Assembly: GCA_963793845.1 (NCBI GenBank)
Contig: CAWCBG010000014.1
Coordinates: 558,001-622,000, forward strand
Direction of reading: 5' to 3'
From: CAWCBG01 sp963793845
GTDB lineage: Bacteria > Acidobacteriota > Terriglobia > Terriglobales > Acidobacteriaceae
Length of the DNA: 64,000 bases
The position numbers and the translations under genes were made by a program. Positions 45,674-55,044 of this stretch are shown here, in pieces. Positions within the stretch are counted from its first letter, which is position 1. Every line of letters begins with the position of its first letter. The notes beneath the pieces are model-generated. The model saw only the letters and a program-made list of their open reading frames with translations, was not told the DNA's origin and ran no database searches.

Positions 45674-46738
45674 CTAAACCGGTGGCTCGTAGGCGTGCGA
45701 TAAGTTCGCCGCATCGCGTGCTTCTTCCATAGTCGCTTCGGCGGCGGTGCGGGCCTTGGCCGATCCTGCTTCCAGAATGTCCCACGCCGTCCTGGGATTG
45801 GACTCGTACTTCTGACGGCGCTCCTGGATAGGGGCAAGCACCTGCCAAAGGCCGTCGGCGGCCCAACCTTTACACTCGATGCAGCCGATTCCAGCGGTGC
45901 GGCAGCCTTCGTTCACCTTGGCCATGGTCTCTGCGCTGCTGAAAATCTTGTGCAGGTCGCCCACCGGGCAGACATCGGGATTACCGGGATCGGTGCGGCG
46001 AATGCGCGCCGGATCAGTGACCATGGTCTTCAACTTTTGCCGTACCACTGTCTCCGGATCGCTCAGCAATATGGTGTTGCCATACGACTTCGACATCTTG
46101 CGCCCATCAGTGCCGGGCAACTTCGCCGCTGGGGTCAACAGAGACTTCGGCTCGGGGAAGACATATTCGCGGCCGGGATCACGGTCGCCGGCGTGCACCT
46201 TGCGAGGATAAAACTGGTTGAAGCGCCGCGCGACTTCGCGTGTCAGTTCCACGTGGGCGACCTGATCTTCGCCAACCGGAACGAAGTTTGCCTGGTACAT
46301 CAGAATGTCGGCCGACTGCAGCAGGGGATAGCCAAGGAATCCGTAGGTGCTGAGGTCCTTGTCCTTGAGGTTCTCGCGCTGTTCTTTGTAACTCGGAACG
46401 CGCTCGAGCCAGCCCAGCGGCGTGATCATGGAAAACAGCAGGTGCAGTTCGGCATGCTGCGGCACATGCGACTGGATAAACAGTACGCTGCGCTCGGGGT
46501 CCAGTCCGGCAGCAAGGTAGTCGATCATGACCTCAAGCGAGTTTTGTTTGACGTTCCGCGTATCAGCGTAATCGGTGGTGAGCGCATGCCAGTCGGCAAT
46601 GAAGAAGAAGCAATCGTACTCATCCTGCATCGCGACCCAATTGCGCAGCGCGCCGACATAGTTGCCGAGGTGCAGTTTTCCGGTGGGTCGCATGCCGCTG
46701 AGCACGCGGCCTTTCTTTCCTGTGTTTGGGTCGGCCAT
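45674..46738 (-). CDS. trpS: Tryptophanyl-tRNA synthetase
   Basis: A 354-residue class I synthetase that charges tRNA-Trp. The start MADPNTGKKGR overlaps the M50-protease stop by one base; a 26-residue upstream extension is rejected. Motifs: PTGKLHLGNYVGAL (HIGH equivalent), GEDQVAHVELTREVARRFN and the KMSKS loop GRKMSKSYGN. An extra ~25 residues lie at the C-terminus. It is in one operon with the M50 protease and scpA. Confidence 0.96.
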   Translation of the reverse strand: MADPNTGKKGRVLSGMRPTGKLHLGNYVGALRNWVAMQDEYDCFFFIADWHALTTDYADTRNVKQNSLEVMIDYLAAGLDPERSVLFIQSHVPQHAELHLLFSMITPLGWLERVPSYKEQRENLKDKDLSTYGFLGYPLLQSADILMYQANFVPVGEDQVAHVELTREVARRFNQFYPRKVHAGDRDPGREYVFPEPKSLLTPAAKLPGTDGRKMSKSYGNTILLSDPETVVRQKLKTMVTDPARIRRTDPGNPDVCPVGDLHKIFSSAETMAKVNEGCRTAGIGCIECKGWAADGLWQVLAPIQERRQKYESNPRTAWDILEAGSAKARTAAEATMEEARDAANLSHAYEPPV

Positions 46739-47415
46739 CAGAGTCTCAAGAGTGCGTTCAACAGCCCGTAAAAGAAAGCCAGCAATGGGCTGGCAAAGAC
46801 GTCGATGACCGAGCATCCGATCAACGGGAGCACGAACAGTACGATGATCAATCCGAAGTAACCGACGCGGTCATACACCTTCAACGTCTCATAGGAGAGG
46901 AAGTGCCGAATAACATGGCTTCCATCCAGCGGCGGCAACGGGATGAGGTTGAACACCGCCAGGATTACGTTGATCAGGATGGCTTCGCTGAAAAGCTTGG
47001 TCATTGGCGATGCCAGATCGGCGCCCCGGAAGGTCGGCGAGATGCCAGTGCTGGTCCCGTGCAGAATCAAAGCGAGAGCAACCACCGCCGCGAAGGCAGT
47101 CAGCAGATTACTTACCGGGCCCGCAACCGCTGTAAGAATGTCGTCGCGCACCAGATTTTTGAAGTTACGGGTATCCACCGGGGTTGGTTTGGCGTAACCG
47201 AAGGGAGGAAATCCCATAATAATCAGTATCGCCGGCAGGAGCAGAGTTCCAAAGGGATCAATATGGACGATCGGATTCAGCGAGATCCGTCCCAGCATTT
47301 TGGCCGTGGGATCGCCCAAACGATTGGCCATCCAGGCGTGGGCCGACTCGTGAACGCAGATTGCGAACAGCAGGACGACAACCTGGAAAAATACAATGAC
47401 GGGATCGTAATGCAT
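46738..47415 (-). CDS. Site-2 protease family (M50) membrane metallopeptidase
   Basis: A 225-residue multi-pass zinc protease. HESAH (22-26) lies in the first membrane helix, and the second metal-binding motif is NLIPLPPLDGSHV. 'NPIVHIDPFGTLLLPAILI' is the conserved strand-loop region. It is of the short, PDZ-less bacterial class (YwhC/FlhB-like group). Such proteins cut membrane-bound substrates; the target is unknown. A longer frame to 47565 is possible but the start at MHYDPV matches the family. Translationally coupled to trpS. Confidence 0.93.
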   Translation of the reverse strand: MHYDPVIVFFQVVVLLFAICVHESAHAWMANRLGDPTAKMLGRISLNPIVHIDPFGTLLLPAILIIMGFPPFGYAKPTPVDTRNFKNLVRDDILTAVAGPVSNLLTAFAAVVALALILHGTSTGISPTFRGADLASPMTKLFSEAILINVILAVFNLIPLPPLDGSHVIRHFLSYETLKVYDRVGYFGLIIVLFVLPLIGCSVIDVFASPLLAFFYGLLNALLRL

Positions 47416-47461
47416 TGCGCTTTGCTTTTCGATACTAACATGCAGAAGCAGCAGGTTGCGG

Positions 47462-48283
47462 CTACCGACCGTTGGGCTTGGACGGATCCGCGACAGCCGG
47501 CGGAGCAATATCTTTGACCTTAAGCGTCTTGGCTGGAATGCCTCCGACGATGTGGTAGTCCTCAACGTTCTTCGAAGCTACTCCCACCGAGCCGACGATG
47601 CCGTGCTCGCCTACCTTGACTCCGCTGAGAACCGTGGCGTGATAGGTGACCCGCGCCTTGGGCCCGATCTCTGTGCGCATATTGGTGACGATCATCCCGT
47701 CGTTCAGGTCATGTGCGTGCGAGTAGACATTGGCGTAGTCGCTGATCGACGTCCCTTCATGAATGATGATTTCGCCGCGATCGTCGAGCAAAACGTATTT
47801 GTGGATGGTGCAGTTGTCTTCGATAGTGAGGTTGTATCCGTAGGAAACCTCGACGCCGTGAAAGATCTTGACATTCTTGCCGATGAATTTCAGAACATGC
47901 GTGGCCAGCATGTAACGGACGCGATAGCCCAGCCAATGATTGAGGCCAATGGGAGAGCGGTCGAACATCATCCAGAACCAGATGAGAGGCTTGCGCTCGT
48001 TGTACTTCTCAATATCGATATCACCATAGTATTCCGGCTCGAGCGTGATGTTTCGCGGATCGAAAGTCTGCACCAGTGACTGCTGGGCTATGCCCGCTGC
48101 CGGATCCGGTTCGGCATATGGCCGCCCAAGATACAGCTCATGCAACGCGTCACGCACGACGACGCTTCGATGTTGGTAGTCACTATGGGCCGAGAATTCG
48201 GCGTCAAGCCTCGATATCCAGTCGAGGTATAGTTCCTCTGCGGCGGGTATAGGCGACAGGATGCGATATTCGTAACGTGGCAT
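47462..48283 (-). CDS. Left-handed beta-helix acyltransferase-type protein
   Basis: A 273-residue protein. Residues ~125-245 show the hexapeptide repeat pattern (isoleucine/valine every sixth residue: 'NVKIFHGVEVSYGYNLTIEDNCTIHKYVLLDDRGEIIIHEGTSISDYANVYSHAHDLNDGMI', 'IGPKARVTYHATVLSGVKVGEHGIVGSVGVASKNV'), ending in GGIPAKTLKVK, the standard end of O-acetyltransferases of the WcaF/LacA type. The catalytic His is probably in YSHAHDLND. The ~115 N-terminal residues are an extra alpha-helical part. The acceptor is unknown. It probably opens the operon with the M50 protease. Confidence 0.9.
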   Translation of the reverse strand: MPRYEYRILSPIPAAEELYLDWISRLDAEFSAHSDYQHRSVVVRDALHELYLGRPYAEPDPAAGIAQQSLVQTFDPRNITLEPEYYGDIDIEKYNERKPLIWFWMMFDRSPIGLNHWLGYRVRYMLATHVLKFIGKNVKIFHGVEVSYGYNLTIEDNCTIHKYVLLDDRGEIIIHEGTSISDYANVYSHAHDLNDGMIVTNMRTEIGPKARVTYHATVLSGVKVGEHGIVGSVGVASKNVEDYHIVGGIPAKTLKVKDIAPPAVADPSKPNGR

Positions 48284-48352
48284 GGATGACCTATTCAGAG
48301 ACCGCGAATTGCGAAGGACCGAGATATTTTACGGCAAGCAATAGAAGCTGAC

Positions 48353-48937
48353 CTATTTCTGCGTCAGTCGTACTTTGCCGGCTTCGACGGTTGCGGTGTC
48401 GATATGCATAGGCAATTTAAATGTACTGGTTACGCCGACGTTCGGATATCTGGGTGTGAGGTAGCGCTGTGCGAACAGTTCCAGGAGCATTTGGGGGACC
48501 TCGAGGCCGTCAAGAAACACGGACTGCACTTTGATGGTGCCGGTTCCGTTTGTCCCGACCGCCTGGGCGATGAGGTGAACGTCGTGTATTCCTGTGAAGA
48601 GGCTCAGCAGAGGATTTGAGGCACGTTTGCTTGCAGTAATGGCATCGAAGTCCACTTTTGCGTTCCCGTCAATAACACCTGGTTGCGCTTGCAAGTGAAC
48701 GTCACTGACACCCTTGGGCAACTTTACGCCGCCTTCATTGAAATAGGCATTGGCCTCTCCTTCGGAAATCTCCGTGGGCTGCGGGTCCGGTGGCTTCTTG
48801 TCCGCATTCTGCCGCAGGTGCGCAATTTTGCCCTGCATGGACAGGAATGCGGCGCCATGTTGCGTGGAGGTCTGGCCCAAGGCGAGTGCCGCCGCACAGC
48901 AGCAGAACAGCACAAAATACGTCAGGAAATTCTTCAT
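48353..48937 (-). CDS. Exported protein coupled to the AsmA gene, unknown
   Basis: A 194-residue protein with a signal peptide (FVLFCCCAAALALG) and a mature part of alternating beta strands: 'EISEGEANAYFNEGGVKLPKGVSDVHLQAQPGVIDGNAKVDF', 'GIHDVHLIAQAVGTNGTGTIKVQSVFLDGLEVPQMLLELF'. It overlaps the large AsmA gene by 4 bases, so the two are probably one functional unit at the envelope. The LQAQPGVIDG...VDFDA pattern resembles lipid-binding beta proteins. No family name recognised. Confidence 0.72.
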   Translation of the reverse strand: MKNFLTYFVLFCCCAAALALGQTSTQHGAAFLSMQGKIAHLRQNADKKPPDPQPTEISEGEANAYFNEGGVKLPKGVSDVHLQAQPGVIDGNAKVDFDAITASKRASNPLLSLFTGIHDVHLIAQAVGTNGTGTIKVQSVFLDGLEVPQMLLELFAQRYLTPRYPNVGVTSTFKLPMHIDTATVEAGKVRLTQK

Positions 48938-51456
48938 CGCAGCTGCGCTTCTGTGGACGGGGTCGGCAGAATCTCGACGTGTGGTTTGTCCAGTGTGCCT
49001 GAGATCAGATAGGAGCGCCCGCCGGAATGCTCGAGGCGAACCTCAAGGCTGCGATCATAAAATGCGGTTCCGTTGACCGCGTAGGCGACGTTGCCGGAAA
49101 GAAGCTTGCAGTCCGATAGACTGAGCTTTCCTTGTTGCAGGGTGATGCTGCCCGAGAAATTCGAAAAAGACAAGGGAGCCCCACGGCCATCCAGAGTTAC
49201 GTGCCGTAACGCTCCACCGGTCCAGGCGAACGTGGCGGATCCATCGGCGGAGTCACGCAGTGCGGCGACAGCTGTCCCCTCCATCGAAAGGGCATATTTG
49301 AGGCCCAGCGTGCCCGTGGCCCAGTTGTCGTTCATCAAGGTGGAAAGCTGGTCTGCGGAAGCCCCGGTAAGACTTCCGCTGCCGGTGAACCTCGGTGGGG
49401 ACTGAGTAAAGTCGGCATTCCACGCACCGGCATGGTGTCCGCCAAGTACGCCAGAACCGAGGACGTCAAGGTGAACTTTGCCGGCATTGAGGGTCAGGTT
49501 GCCAGAAATGTTGTTCACGGCGAGCGGCCCCAGCGTGAAGCGAGAAGCGGAGATGCGGCCACTGGCACGCACTTTCAACAGTGCATCTTCCCGCTGCTGC
49601 CACACCGCAAGCAGGTGATACCAGGGGCGATTCGCAAGACTGGGGTTTGTGAGCTGATTCAGGCGCGCAAGCGAAACGTCGTCGGTATGCAAATCGAAAC
49701 GTACCAGGCAAGTCTCAGCAGCAGTGCAGTGAACCGGCAGGCTCGCTGCTCCGGTGATCCCGGGGCCACCTTCAAAAGTCGCATTCAGGTCCGAGACACT
49801 CAATTGCCGATTGTCGATTGTTGCGTTGGCTGACGCAACCTGGAGCGGCTCGGATATGCCTTGCAGTTCCGCTGTGGCCTTGCGCACCAGGATTTTGCCG
49901 GATGGAGCAGGAGGCACAAAACCTGCCCAGGTGCCGGAGATGTTGACATCGAGGGTGGCATCGCCGGCCACGCCGATGCCGGGAGTACCTACTCCGAAAG
50001 CTCGGGCAACGCTCGACAGTCGGGAGAGTTCTGCATCTCCAGAAAGGCTGACACTATAGTGTTCGGGGTCGAACAGCGCGGCGACGGCGGCGGGGGTAGG
50101 AGCTCCCAAGGGTATGGCAAAAGGGTGCACTTCCAGTCGCAAACCGGTAACCGCAACAGGCTTCTTGCTATGGGTTGCACGGGAGCGTTTCAATACCGGC
50201 GCACCAGGAACCGCGAACTGCACTTCTCCAAGTTCAAGGTCCTGCTTGAGAACACCCGAGTGAATCGCAACCTGTTTTGCAGTTCCTCCACCGGACCAGA
50301 TCGGCGCGGTTCCCGCCAGTTTATGGACGGAGAACACGCCTTCTGCCGTACCGGTGGCGGTTAGATCGGTGGGCAGATCCTTCTTGGCGTGGCGTGCAAA
50401 GGCAATGATGCGGTCCATCGGAATCTGATCACCCGATAGGCCAAGGTCGTAGGCCTGACCCAGCCAGCCTTGGGTGCTGCCGCGGACCTGTAGGATTCCC
50501 GATCCTACGGGTGATGCACAGCTCAGGTCTTGCAGCGAGTCCGCGGGTGAGGAATACGTCCCTGTGCAATGGACGCGCAGGCGCAGCGCCTCCCCCAGCG
50601 CGATGTCATAGCGGCGAAAGTCGTCTACCTGGCCGTCAAAGGTGATACCCATCTCGGCGGGTGTCCCGGAAAGTGTGGCGCTGGAAGTGACACTACCGCG
50701 CCAACCCCGGTCTCTCCCGAAGACCAACTTACTGATTTGTCCCAACTGGCCCTGACTGAAACGAATCCTGAGACTGACCGGGGTTTGGGACAAACTCTCA
50801 GCCTTGCGGAAGGAACCCTCAAGATCGACGACGCCCGTATCGCTGATACCCACATCGGTGCGGACGGGCCGACCTTTTAGCCTGACACTCCACTCGCTCT
50901 CGGACTCAAGCCAAAGCGAGAAATCCGCGTCGGTAAAGGCGAACGCCTTCTTGGCCTCGCCCAACTTGAAGTTGATGCGACCGGCTGACGCTTTGACATA
51001 GGGAAATCGGGGCCTCGACTCGGGTCGTGGCTTCGAGGTGGGAGCGGGAGAGACCTGCCCGGAACGCTCGACCAACTCGCCCAGGTTCCAGTGTCCGTCA
51101 GCGCGGCGCACAAGGTTCAGGCTGGGATTCTCAATCTCGAGCGTGCCAATCTCCAGGTGCCCCCGCCAGAGCGAACTGAAGCGCAGCAGCGCGGTTACGG
51201 TTCCGGCGCGCAGCATTGGCTCGGTACCATAGCTGGGATCGTCAGCTACTTCGAAGTTCGACAGGACAAGACCGGGACGTGGCAACAGTTGTAATTCGAT
51301 GTGAGAGACCGAAACGTTGCGTCCCAACGCGCGGGCGATGGCGTCAGCCACCCGGTTGCGATACCGGTTGACGTTGACATACGGCGGAATAAGCACCGCC
51401 AGTACGATCAGCGCCAGGACGGCCAACATCGCCCGCCGTGAAGTCCGGCGTTGCAT
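48934..51456 (-). CDS. AsmA family protein
   Basis: An 840-residue envelope protein, start MQRRTSRRAML at 51456; the upstream extension to 51639 lies inside lepB and is rejected. It has an N-terminal membrane anchor (~10-27, AVLALIVLAVLIPPYV), the AsmA N-terminal domain ('IARALGRNVSVSHIELQLLPRPGLVLSNFEVADDP'), and the AsmA C-terminal beta-groove region ('NISGNLTLNAGKVHLDVLGSGVLGGHHAGAWNADF', 'LSLSDCKLLSGNVAYAVNGTAFYDRSLEVRL'). Family members take part in phospholipid transport to the outer membrane. It overlaps the lepB stop by one base and the next exported protein by 4. Confidence 0.9.
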   Translation of the reverse strand: MQRRTSRRAMLAVLALIVLAVLIPPYVNVNRYRNRVADAIARALGRNVSVSHIELQLLPRPGLVLSNFEVADDPSYGTEPMLRAGTVTALLRFSSLWRGHLEIGTLEIENPSLNLVRRADGHWNLGELVERSGQVSPAPTSKPRPESRPRFPYVKASAGRINFKLGEAKKAFAFTDADFSLWLESESEWSVRLKGRPVRTDVGISDTGVVDLEGSFRKAESLSQTPVSLRIRFSQGQLGQISKLVFGRDRGWRGSVTSSATLSGTPAEMGITFDGQVDDFRRYDIALGEALRLRVHCTGTYSSPADSLQDLSCASPVGSGILQVRGSTQGWLGQAYDLGLSGDQIPMDRIIAFARHAKKDLPTDLTATGTAEGVFSVHKLAGTAPIWSGGGTAKQVAIHSGVLKQDLELGEVQFAVPGAPVLKRSRATHSKKPVAVTGLRLEVHPFAIPLGAPTPAAVAALFDPEHYSVSLSGDAELSRLSSVARAFGVGTPGIGVAGDATLDVNISGTWAGFVPPAPSGKILVRKATAELQGISEPLQVASANATIDNRQLSVSDLNATFEGGPGITGAASLPVHCTAAETCLVRFDLHTDDVSLARLNQLTNPSLANRPWYHLLAVWQQREDALLKVRASGRISASRFTLGPLAVNNISGNLTLNAGKVHLDVLGSGVLGGHHAGAWNADFTQSPPRFTGSGSLTGASADQLSTLMNDNWATGTLGLKYALSMEGTAVAALRDSADGSATFAWTGGALRHVTLDGRGAPLSFSNFSGSITLQQGKLSLSDCKLLSGNVAYAVNGTAFYDRSLEVRLEHSGGRSYLISGTLDKPHVEILPTPSTEAQLR

Positions 51457-52265
51457 CAACGCACCACATGGAACATTCGCGACCAGCGCGTGCGGTCGAA
51501 GAAATGCAACACGATGGTGAAGAAGAACTGTACCCGATCGCCAATAGTGGTCTTGGTATATTCGTCGCGCGGCGTCTGGAAGGACCAGTAGATGAACATC
51601 GGCCGGCCGACCACGTTCTCGCGCGGAACGAAGCCCCAATAGCGGCTGTCGAGGCTCACATCGCGATTATCGCCCATGGCGAAGATGCTGTCGGGCGGGA
51701 CCACCAAGTCACCGTTTTGGACGTGCGATGGCATGGTTAGCCGCCACTCGGGCGTTACATCTTCGAAGTCGCTGGCGGGAAGGCTGGGGAAATTATCGCG
51801 ATAGCCGCTATATGTGCCGTTGCGAATGACGTAAGGCTCGTCCAGTTTCTCTCCATTGCGGTATACCACGCCATCCACCAGATGAATCCTATCGCCTGGG
51901 GTTCCGATCACCCGCTTCACTACGTACAGTCCGGGTTGGGCTGGAGAAATGAAAACGAAAATGTCACCGTGCCTTGGATTGCGATAAGGGATGAGAGGTC
52001 CGGTCCAGTTGGTTTTGGGCGCCAGCATCATGCGGTCGACGAATACGTGATCGCCGATAAGCAGCGTATTTTCCATGGAACTGGAAGGAATCTCAAAGGC
52101 CTGCAAAGTGAATGTGATGATGAACAGGCCGGTCACCAGAACGACCGCGATGGAGGCGATAAACTCCGAGGTGGTTTCCTTCGGTTTCTGAGCCTTCTCC
52201 ACTTTCGCGGGTTTGTCAGCAGCTGCTTTCGGGAGTTTCTTTGTGACCGCCAATTTTGTCCTCAA
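51456..52265 (-). CDS. lepB: Signal peptidase I (copy 1)
   Basis: A 269-residue type I signal peptidase. A Lys-rich cytoplasmic N-terminus (1-30) precedes one membrane helix (~35-55), then box B IPSSSMENTLLIGD with the nucleophile Ser63, box D 'YVVKRVIGTPGD' with the general base Lys117, and box E 'MGDNRDVSLDSRYWGFVP'. It cleaves exported precursors on the outer side of the membrane. Followed directly by the AsmA gene. A second signal peptidase is coded 95 bases upstream; the two are ~40% alike by eye. Confidence 0.95.
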   Translation of the reverse strand: MRTKLAVTKKLPKAAADKPAKVEKAQKPKETTSEFIASIAVVLVTGLFIITFTLQAFEIPSSSMENTLLIGDHVFVDRMMLAPKTNWTGPLIPYRNPRHGDIFVFISPAQPGLYVVKRVIGTPGDRIHLVDGVVYRNGEKLDEPYVIRNGTYSGYRDNFPSLPASDFEDVTPEWRLTMPSHVQNGDLVVPPDSIFAMGDNRDVSLDSRYWGFVPRENVVGRPMFIYWSFQTPRDEYTKTTIGDRVQFFFTIVLHFFDRTRWSRMFHVVR

Positions 52266-52360
52266 TCTGAATAGCCGCCGCGTACTTCAGTCGTTAGAGG
52301 CGCTTCGACCTCCGGCGGCGTCCGAATACGCACGAAAATCCTGGGTCGCCCACAGCGTGC

Positions 52361-53179
52361 CTAATACACGATATGAAGCATGCGGTGCCAACGCATGCTG
52401 TCGAAGAGGCGAACCACACCGAATGCCAGAGTCGAAAGTTTACCAGACGGGGCGTCGTCACCGGCATCGCCTGCGCTCCGGTCCATCGACCAGTAGATCA
52501 GCAGAGGCCGCCCGACAATACTTTCGACCGGAACGAATCCCCAGTAACGGGAGTCGTAGCTGTCGTCCCGATTGTCGCCCAGCACGAAATACGATCCCTC
52601 GGGAACGATCAGTTCCCCATCATCCAGCAGTTTCTGGGCCTGCAGGAACCATTTTGACGAAATCTTGTCGCCGTACAGGCCGCCGTCGGGAAAATTATCG
52701 CGAAAGCGGTCTCGCGTGGCCCAATTGAAAGTGGCGTAGCTGTCATCCTGTTTCACGCCGTTGACGTAGACGTGCTTGTTGATCAGCTTAACGTGATCGC
52801 CGGGAACCGCCACGACTCGCTTAACGAAATGCTGCGATGGATTCAGCGGATACCGGAAAACAATGATCTCCTGACGCTTAATCCTGCTGTAGGGAAGCAG
52901 CCATCCCCAGAAGCGGGACTCGCCGTAGTGGGCTTTATCCACCAGCAGGTAGTCGCCGACGAGCAGCGTCCTTTCCATCGACTCGGAGGGTATCTGGAAA
53001 GCCTGAACGATAAAAGTGATTACGAAGACAGCAATCACTACCGTGGTGGCGAGCGACTGCAGGGATTGCCAACCGCTCGACTCCTTTCGAAGGGCCTGAG
53101 GATCCTGGGCGGGTCCTGCCGGAGCCGGGTGCGACTCCGAGCCTTCAGCTACGGCTGGATCATTGTGTACTTCATTCAT
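52361..53179 (-). CDS. lepB: Signal peptidase I (copy 2)
   Basis: A 272-residue signal peptidase I, start MNEVHNDPAV, 8 bases inside the end of rnc; a longer frame to 53434 lies within rnc. One membrane helix ~42-62, box B IPSESMERTLLVGD (Ser67), box D 'HFVKRVVAVPGD' (Lys120) and box E 'LGDNRDDSYDSRYWGFVP'. A Pro/Ala-rich cytoplasmic head precedes the helix. Its C-terminus (SMRWHRMLHIVY) matches that of copy 1 (RTRWSRMFHVVR), so the pair arose by tandem duplication. Confidence 0.95.
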   Translation of the reverse strand: MNEVHNDPAVAEGSESHPAPAGPAQDPQALRKESSGWQSLQSLATTVVIAVFVITFIVQAFQIPSESMERTLLVGDYLLVDKAHYGESRFWGWLLPYSRIKRQEIIVFRYPLNPSQHFVKRVVAVPGDHVKLINKHVYVNGVKQDDSYATFNWATRDRFRDNFPDGGLYGDKISSKWFLQAQKLLDDGELIVPEGSYFVLGDNRDDSYDSRYWGFVPVESIVGRPLLIYWSMDRSAGDAGDDAPSGKLSTLAFGVVRLFDSMRWHRMLHIVY

Positions 53180-53987
53180 GGATGCTTCGGGCACTCTCCG
53201 GCATGCCGTCACCAGTCTCACCGGAGACTCTCCGCACCGATTGTAGATAGTCCCATGCCTGCCGTGCAGCCCCTTGCTCGGCCCGCTTTTTGGTGCTGCC
53301 TTCGCAGCGGGCGACGAACTCCGCCTGCGCGCCAGAGGAACCCCCGAGATGGGCCTCCACGGTGAAGACTTTGCGGTGCTCGGGACCCTCTTCTTTGACC
53401 AGCACGTAGCGCGGTTGCGGACGACCCAGGGCATGGACAGCTTCCTGCAAAGCCGACTTATAGTCCGTAACAGGGAACTTCTCTCCCGCCCGACTTTGCA
53501 ACTCCGCCAACCCCGGCTCCAAAATGGCGCCTAGGACAAAACGCTGCGTCGGCTCAAGTCCGCCGTCCAGGAACATGGCTGCGATGACGGCCTCCAGGGC
53601 ATTTACCAGGAGAGCACTTTTGCCGCGTCCTCCGCTTCGGTCTTCTCCTCTGCCGAGTCGAAGATATTGGCCGATCTCCAAATCGTGCGCTGGACGGAGC
53701 AGGTGCCGCGCGCTCACCACGTGGGCTCTCAATTTCGAGAGCTCGCCTTCGGTGTACTGCGGAAAGCGCCGAAAGACCTCCTGGCTAACCACAAACGACA
53801 GCACCGCATCACCCAGGAACTCCATCTGCTCGTTATCGGGCTCCGCAATGAGCGCGGCGCCCGCCAAGCGTTGCGACTCGGCCTCGCGTGCGTAGGACGA
53901 GTGGGTAAGTGCGTGCTCCAGCAAGGCGCGGTTGTGGAAGCGATATCCCAAAGCTTCCTCCAGTCGCGAATTGTCAATCAACGCCAT
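53172..53987 (-). CDS. rnc: Ribonuclease III
   Basis: A 271-residue double-strand-specific RNase. The catalytic signature NEQMEFLGDAVLS (52-64) has Glu56 and Asp60; 'LEAVIAAMFLDGG' carries the second acidic pair; the dsRNA-binding domain ~170-245 reads 'DYKSALQEAVHALGRPQPRYVLVKEEGPEHRKVFTVEAHLGG'. A ~10-residue insertion (QRLAGAALIAEP) lies just before the signature. RNase III matures rRNA. It is first in an operon with the two lepB genes; in other bacteria rnc often follows lepB, so the order here is reversed. Confidence 0.96.
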   Translation of the reverse strand: MALIDNSRLEEALGYRFHNRALLEHALTHSSYAREAESQRLAGAALIAEPDNEQMEFLGDAVLSFVVSQEVFRRFPQYTEGELSKLRAHVVSARHLLRPAHDLEIGQYLRLGRGEDRSGGRGKSALLVNALEAVIAAMFLDGGLEPTQRFVLGAILEPGLAELQSRAGEKFPVTDYKSALQEAVHALGRPQPRYVLVKEEGPEHRKVFTVEAHLGGSSGAQAEFVARCEGSTKKRAEQGAARQAWDYLQSVRRVSGETGDGMPESARSIHE

Positions 53988-54048
53988 GGAATGAGTACAG
54001 GCAGCGCCAGTATCAGGCCCTCAGTTTCAAGTTCAACGCCCTTCCTGC

Positions 54049-54987
54049 TCAGTGCGGTTGTGGCGGCGGTGCTGCTCCGGAGGTTGTGGGTGCGTTCGAT
54101 ACAGGTGGCTGCGACGGTGCCGGCGCTGGCGTTCCGCCAGCCGAGGCCGGTCCCTGCGCCGATATCAGTTTCTGTATGCGTGCCTGTTGTTGCTTCGCAA
54201 GATTCTGTTCGGCGCTGCCCTCGGGCGAATACTGAATCGCCTTGTTGGCCGATTCGAGAGCCTGAGGGTATTTCTTCAGGTTGTCTTGAGCCACCGACAG
54301 GCGAAGGTAAATAACGCCTTCGGGATTATCTTTGCTCGCGTCGACCGCTCTCTGCAGGTCCTGTTCCGCGGCGGCAAAGTCCTTCTTGTTCATTTCCACG
54401 ACGCCCAGGGTGTCGTAAGACATTGCCAGGATACTGGCTTTCACCTGCGCCACGACCTGTGGTGAGACATTGGGTGGCACCTGCAGTCCCGTGTCAAGAT
54501 TGGCGATGGCGGCATGAGCGTCCTTCGCAGCCTCATCCAGCCGTTGTTCGCGATCCAGATCATTGTCATGAGTCGTCTCGGCGAGAGCCGACGCGACGTT
54601 GACCAGTGGTACCGGATTGGTTGGATCCAGAGCAATGGCTTTTCGCCCTACCTCGATCACCTTCTCCGCATTGTTGGCGTGCTGATAGAGACTCATATCG
54701 CGAACATACAGGGCGGCTCTCAGGTCACTGGTGGGGAACTTTTGAGCAAATGCATCCGCTGCCGCTTCCAGCTTGGCTGGGTCGGTTTCCGCGGCCGCCG
54801 CTTGATAAGCGTCGTATTCCTCTTTGGACTTGGGCTGTAACACATGTTTTGCGCTTGAAGGCTGAGTCGTCGTCGCCTGCGGCTGTGATGGTGCGGCTCC
54901 AGGTCCCGGGGCCTGTGCGGCGGCGGGTTGCGAACAGGCAAGAGCCGCCATGATCAGCAACGCTTGGATTGCGGGAGTCGATCTCAT
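54049..54987 (-). CDS. Exported TPR-repeat protein
   Basis: A 312-residue protein with a signal peptide (LLIMAALACSQPAAAQ), a Pro/Gln/Ala-rich linker, and TPR-type repeats from ~50: 'FPTSDLRAALYVRDMSLYQHANNAEKVIEVGRKAIALDPTNPVPLVNVASALAE', 'SYDTLGVVEMNKKDFAAAEQDLQRAVDASKDNPEGVIYLRLSVAQDNLKKYPQALESANKAIQYSPE'. The C-terminus is Pro/Ala-rich. Probably a periplasmic scaffold. It precedes rnc on the same strand and follows another TPR gene, so they may be co-transcribed. Confidence 0.85.
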   Translation of the reverse strand: MRSTPAIQALLIMAALACSQPAAAQAPGPGAAPSQPQATTTQPSSAKHVLQPKSKEEYDAYQAAAAETDPAKLEAAADAFAQKFPTSDLRAALYVRDMSLYQHANNAEKVIEVGRKAIALDPTNPVPLVNVASALAETTHDNDLDREQRLDEAAKDAHAAIANLDTGLQVPPNVSPQVVAQVKASILAMSYDTLGVVEMNKKDFAAAEQDLQRAVDASKDNPEGVIYLRLSVAQDNLKKYPQALESANKAIQYSPEGSAEQNLAKQQQARIQKLISAQGPASAGGTPAPAPSQPPVSNAPTTSGAAPPPQPH

Positions 54988-55044
54988 GTGTGGTCCTTTC
55001 TACTGGACGCCGCAGTAGCCGCGCCGCTTCAATTCCCAGGAGAT

